A stretch of DNA of 64,000 nucleotides, from NCBI GenBank assembly GCA_902519215.1, contig CABYIX010000001.1, positions 62,001 through 126,000 of the forward strand. Direction: 5' to 3'. How positions within the stretch are numbered: position 1 is the stretch's first letter; every line of letters starts with the position of its first letter. Of the stretch, positions 61,151-64,000 are shown piece by piece. The DNA comes from an uncultured Candidatus Actinomarina sp. Lineage in GTDB: Bacteria; Actinomycetota; Acidimicrobiia; Actinomarinales; Actinomarinaceae. The position numbers and the translations under genes are program-made. The notes under the pieces are model-generated. The model was given only the letters and a program-made list of their open reading frames with translations, ran no database searches and was not told the DNA's origin.

Positions 61151-62947
61151 CTAACCGTATAGATCTTTGATGGTATCTTTGACAATTTCATATTGATCTT
61201 TACTTCTACTGTAGTTTCTTACAACATTTATCAATCCTTTTAGCTTCTTGTATTGAACCATACTTTGGTATGTTGTAGAGATAACTGGAACATGGTATTC
61301 ATCAAAAAATTCTTTTAGTTTTTTATAATCTTTTCTTAAACTAGATAGAGACAGATCTTTGTAATCAATAATATCTCTTAATAAAGCTATATGAATAAAT
61401 TTAATCCCCTGAACTTCTTTAAACTTATCAACATCTTTTTGTAAACTACGAAAATAATTATCTAGTAAGAACCATAGTTGAATAGCAACCTTTGCTTCAT
61501 CAATTTCTTTATTTGTCCACTTATTGTTCTCTGTTTTAAACACATCATCATATAGGCCATCTGGTGAGTCTTCTTCTTTTTGAATCAATAAAGCCTTTCC
61601 TTGACCATATGGAACACCTGGATCAAAATCATCTTTAAAAGTGAATGAGTAAATTAACTTTGCAAAATGTTCGGGTTTAACAGGTGGTTTGTAGCCTGAT
61701 TTTCTTTTAGATATTCGTTTTCTTTGATAAATGTATCTCTCACCATTTGCTTTATTATCATTTCTTATTACTTCTTCAAGGTATTGTTGAATTGTATCGT
61801 TAGATATAAAGTCCCATGTATCAATTTTTTGTTGAGTATTGTTATATTGGACAATATCTCTGTTAAATCCTTTTTGAGTCGTTTTCAACTCCCCTGTTTC
61901 AACTACTCTCAATAAAACTTTTAGGTCGCTTAAATTGGCTTCAATCTTTGCAGCTTCACGAATACTTCCAACAGTTTGAGCTCCATTTATAATTTGAAAG
62001 TTTTTTGCATTTATTCTTGTATTTATAATTTTGTCTGGATTATTTTTTGCTTTTTCGTTTTTTAATTTATATTCTGAGCAAATTGCCGTAATCCCATTAT
62101 TAAAATAAAAAAACTGTTCTGGATTATTTTGAGCAGTATCAATTATCTTTTTATTTTTAGGTTTTCCCAAGTATTGTCTTATGTTGTAAGCAAACAATGA
62201 AGTTCTGTGTCTTTGAAATAGACTATTTAGTTCGTTTCCACTTATTGTTGCTATTAATGTCCTCCCAACTTTTTCAATACTTTTAGGTTTTTTACTTTCA
62301 AAACTAGAATTTACAGCCAAATTAAACTCGACTCCTTCAGGTGGCTCGTCTGACATAGATTCAGCTTCTCTGTGATATGCTTTTAGATCATAAATATCTA
62401 TTATTTCTCTTTCTAATATTGCACCTCCAGCAAGGCCTGGTTCGGGTGATGATAAATTAATATCGTCTGGTTTTTTTGATGCAGTAACAAATACATACTT
62501 AATAGTAAATTTCTTACGTACCCACTGCTTATATTCTTGTAATTGCTCTCTTGCTTCATCACTAGCTTGCTCTAACCAGTTATTCTGCATAATATGTTCG
62601 TGAAGTGCAAAGAAAGCGATAATTTCATCTCTCTTCTGTGCTTTTACATTTTTAGTAGAGAGCCCAGTAGCTTTTGACTGTCCTATAATTACTCTTTTAT
62701 TTTTTTCATCAATTAAAACAAAATCAACACCTTTGTCATTTGATTCAGGTAGTTCATCTGTATATTTTTCGTATCCACCGTCATGCTCTATAAATAGATC
62801 TACATACCACTCTGCGAACAAATGCCCACCTTTTTGGGTATTGTCTTTAAAGGAATTATTTTCTCCAACAAAGTCTTTTAATTTATCTTCAATATTTTCG
62901 AGAATTAAATCTTTGAAGTGATGTAATTCATTACGCTCCTGATTCAT
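61151..62947 (-). CDS. AIPR-family phage-defence-type protein with N-terminal nuclease-like domain
   Basis: 598 aa. Residues about 40-100 look like a Mrr-type PD-(D/E)XK nuclease: DKGVDFVLID (Asp75) and IIGQSKA (Gln90-x-Lys92). Residues about 248-340 carry the AIPR (abortive infection phage resistance, PF10592) signature: LFAYNIRQYLG, FFYFNNGITAI and FQIINGAQTVGSI. AIPR proteins are found in abortive-infection and restriction-associated loci; the mechanism is not settled. First gene after the 5S rRNA, same strand, with its own TATAAT box eight bases upstream and flanking direct repeats. No methyltransferase or toxin partner is next to it. Family call is firm by motif; the nuclease part is inference. 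Confidence 0.85.
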   Translation of the reverse strand: MNQERNELHHFKDLILENIEDKLKDFVGENNSFKDNTQKGGHLFAEWYVDLFIEHDGGYEKYTDELPESNDKGVDFVLIDEKNKRVIIGQSKATGLSTKNVKAQKRDEIIAFFALHEHIMQNNWLEQASDEAREQLQEYKQWVRKKFTIKYVFVTASKKPDDINLSSPEPGLAGGAILEREIIDIYDLKAYHREAESMSDEPPEGVEFNLAVNSSFESKKPKSIEKVGRTLIATISGNELNSLFQRHRTSLFAYNIRQYLGKPKNKKIIDTAQNNPEQFFYFNNGITAICSEYKLKNEKAKNNPDKIINTRINAKNFQIINGAQTVGSIREAAKIEANLSDLKVLLRVVETGELKTTQKGFNRDIVQYNNTQQKIDTWDFISNDTIQQYLEEVIRNDNKANGERYIYQRKRISKRKSGYKPPVKPEHFAKLIYSFTFKDDFDPGVPYGQGKALLIQKEEDSPDGLYDDVFKTENNKWTNKEIDEAKVAIQLWFLLDNYFRSLQKDVDKFKEVQGIKFIHIALLRDIIDYKDLSLSSLRKDYKKLKEFFDEYHVPVISTTYQSMVQYKKLKGLINVVRNYSRSKDQYEIVKDTIKDLYG

Positions 62948-62955
62948 ATATTTAT

Positions 62956-62961
62956 ATTATA
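62956..62961 (-). promoter_or_regulatory. -10 box of the AIPR gene
   Basis: Consensus TATAAT on the minus strand ends eight bases before the ATG; the transcript is leaderless or nearly so. Confidence 0.55.
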
Positions 62962-62981
62962 AAAAAGATTTTGAAAAATAA

Positions 62982-63010
62982 AGTAAAACCGGGTCAAAAC
63001 CGGGCCAAAT
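62982..63010. repeat. Upstream direct repeat flanking the AIPR gene
   Basis: AGTAAAACCGGGTC-AAAACCGGGCC-AAAT, placed where the -35 region and upstream of the AIPR promoter would be. Partner of 61123-61150. Confidence 0.8.
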
Positions 63011-63034
63011 GGTAAAAAATAAACACTAAATATA

Positions 63035-63064
63035 AGAAAAAACCCCAATTTCTTGGGGCTTTTT
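63035..63064 (-). terminator. Terminator of the rRNA operon (copy A of the repeat)
   Basis: On the minus strand AAGCCCCAAGAAATTGGGG then a run of T directly after 5S rRNA. Together with 63065-63094 it is the reference copy of the repeat found three more times downstream. Confidence 0.92.
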
Positions 63065-63072
63065 CATTAAAA

Positions 63073-63188
<116 letters not shown>

Positions 63189-63237
63189 AATCTACTTCTT
63201 AAAAATTCTATAGCAAGCGCGAAAAGCTTAGTATTCA

Positions 63238-64000
<763 letters not shown>

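Noticed and set aside
60991-61191. Minus-strand frame of 66 aa with RYFRYFRYFR
   Set aside because: It arises from the ACGGAAATA tandem repeats, overlaps the end of the AIPR gene and stops inside the 5S-derived repeat. Treated as a by-product of non-coding repeats.

Overview
The window is a stretch of chromosome from a very AT-rich, gene-dense bacterium (roughly one third G+C by eye). Gene order and family content are actinobacterial in spite of the low G+C: uvrB-uvrA, uvrC-rapZ-pgk-tpiA-secG, two WYL regulators followed by a tatA-position gene, tatC and helY, a DUF4193 protein, nadK-pyrG-xerD-scpA-scpB-rluB-cmk-der, and FHA-MerR-DUF151-MerR (the garA/ftsR locus). Small genes, 4-bp overlaps, spacers of a few tens of bases and loss of usual neighbours (yvcK, whiA, recN, parA, proteasome genes) point to a streamlined marine actinobacterium such as the Candidatus Actinomarina group. 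That assignment is inference.

Layout. 0-3.2 kb: endonuclease III (5' end cut by the window), ccdA, a short YgfZ-like protein and small membrane proteins. 3.3-14.5 kb: tRNA-Leu(CAA), then polA, rpsA, coaE, uvrB, uvrA, uvrC. 14.6-18.4 kb: rapZ and a glycolysis block pgk-tpiA-gpmA, then secG and an unusual tRNA-Leu(AAG). 18.5-28.3 kb: mixed housekeeping (glutamine amidotransferase, LON-domain protein, GMP reductase, glutaredoxin, CDF transporter, msrB, yajQ, crcB, trmL, acyltransferase, AI-2E-type permease, trmI, ferredoxin). 28.4-34.1 kb: PafBC-like regulators, diverged TatA, TatC, HelY, a lipid-kinase-like protein, DUF4193. 34-44.5 kb: HAD phosphatase, rhomboid, nadK, pyrG, xerD, HD protein, scpAB, rluB, cmk, ispH, der. 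44.7-51 kb: a five-gene peptide-type ABC importer with a strongly expressed-looking lipoprotein. 51-54.8 kb: phosphatidyltransferase, FHA, MerR regulators, D,D-carboxypeptidase, DUF151. 54.8-60.1 kb: adenosine deaminase, hydrolase, SURF1, gamma-glutamyltransferase-like protein, metallo-hydrolase.

60.1-63.1 kb is the most unusual part. Downstream of the minus-strand 23S-5S rRNA genes lie three accessory genes: a 598-aa AIPR-family protein with an N-terminal nuclease-like domain (probable phage defence), an unknown 156-aa protein and a 50-aa cysteine-containing peptide. Each gene is followed by another copy of the last bases of 5S rRNA plus its terminator. This looks like an array of cassettes inserted one after another at the 3' end of the 5S gene, each restoring that end. 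No recombinase is visible in it.

A second genome-wide feature is leaderless transcription. At many transcription-unit starts a TAnnnT -10 hexamer ends six bases before the start codon, which would place the first base of the mRNA at the start codon. Internal operon genes and a few others instead carry Shine-Dalgarno sequences.
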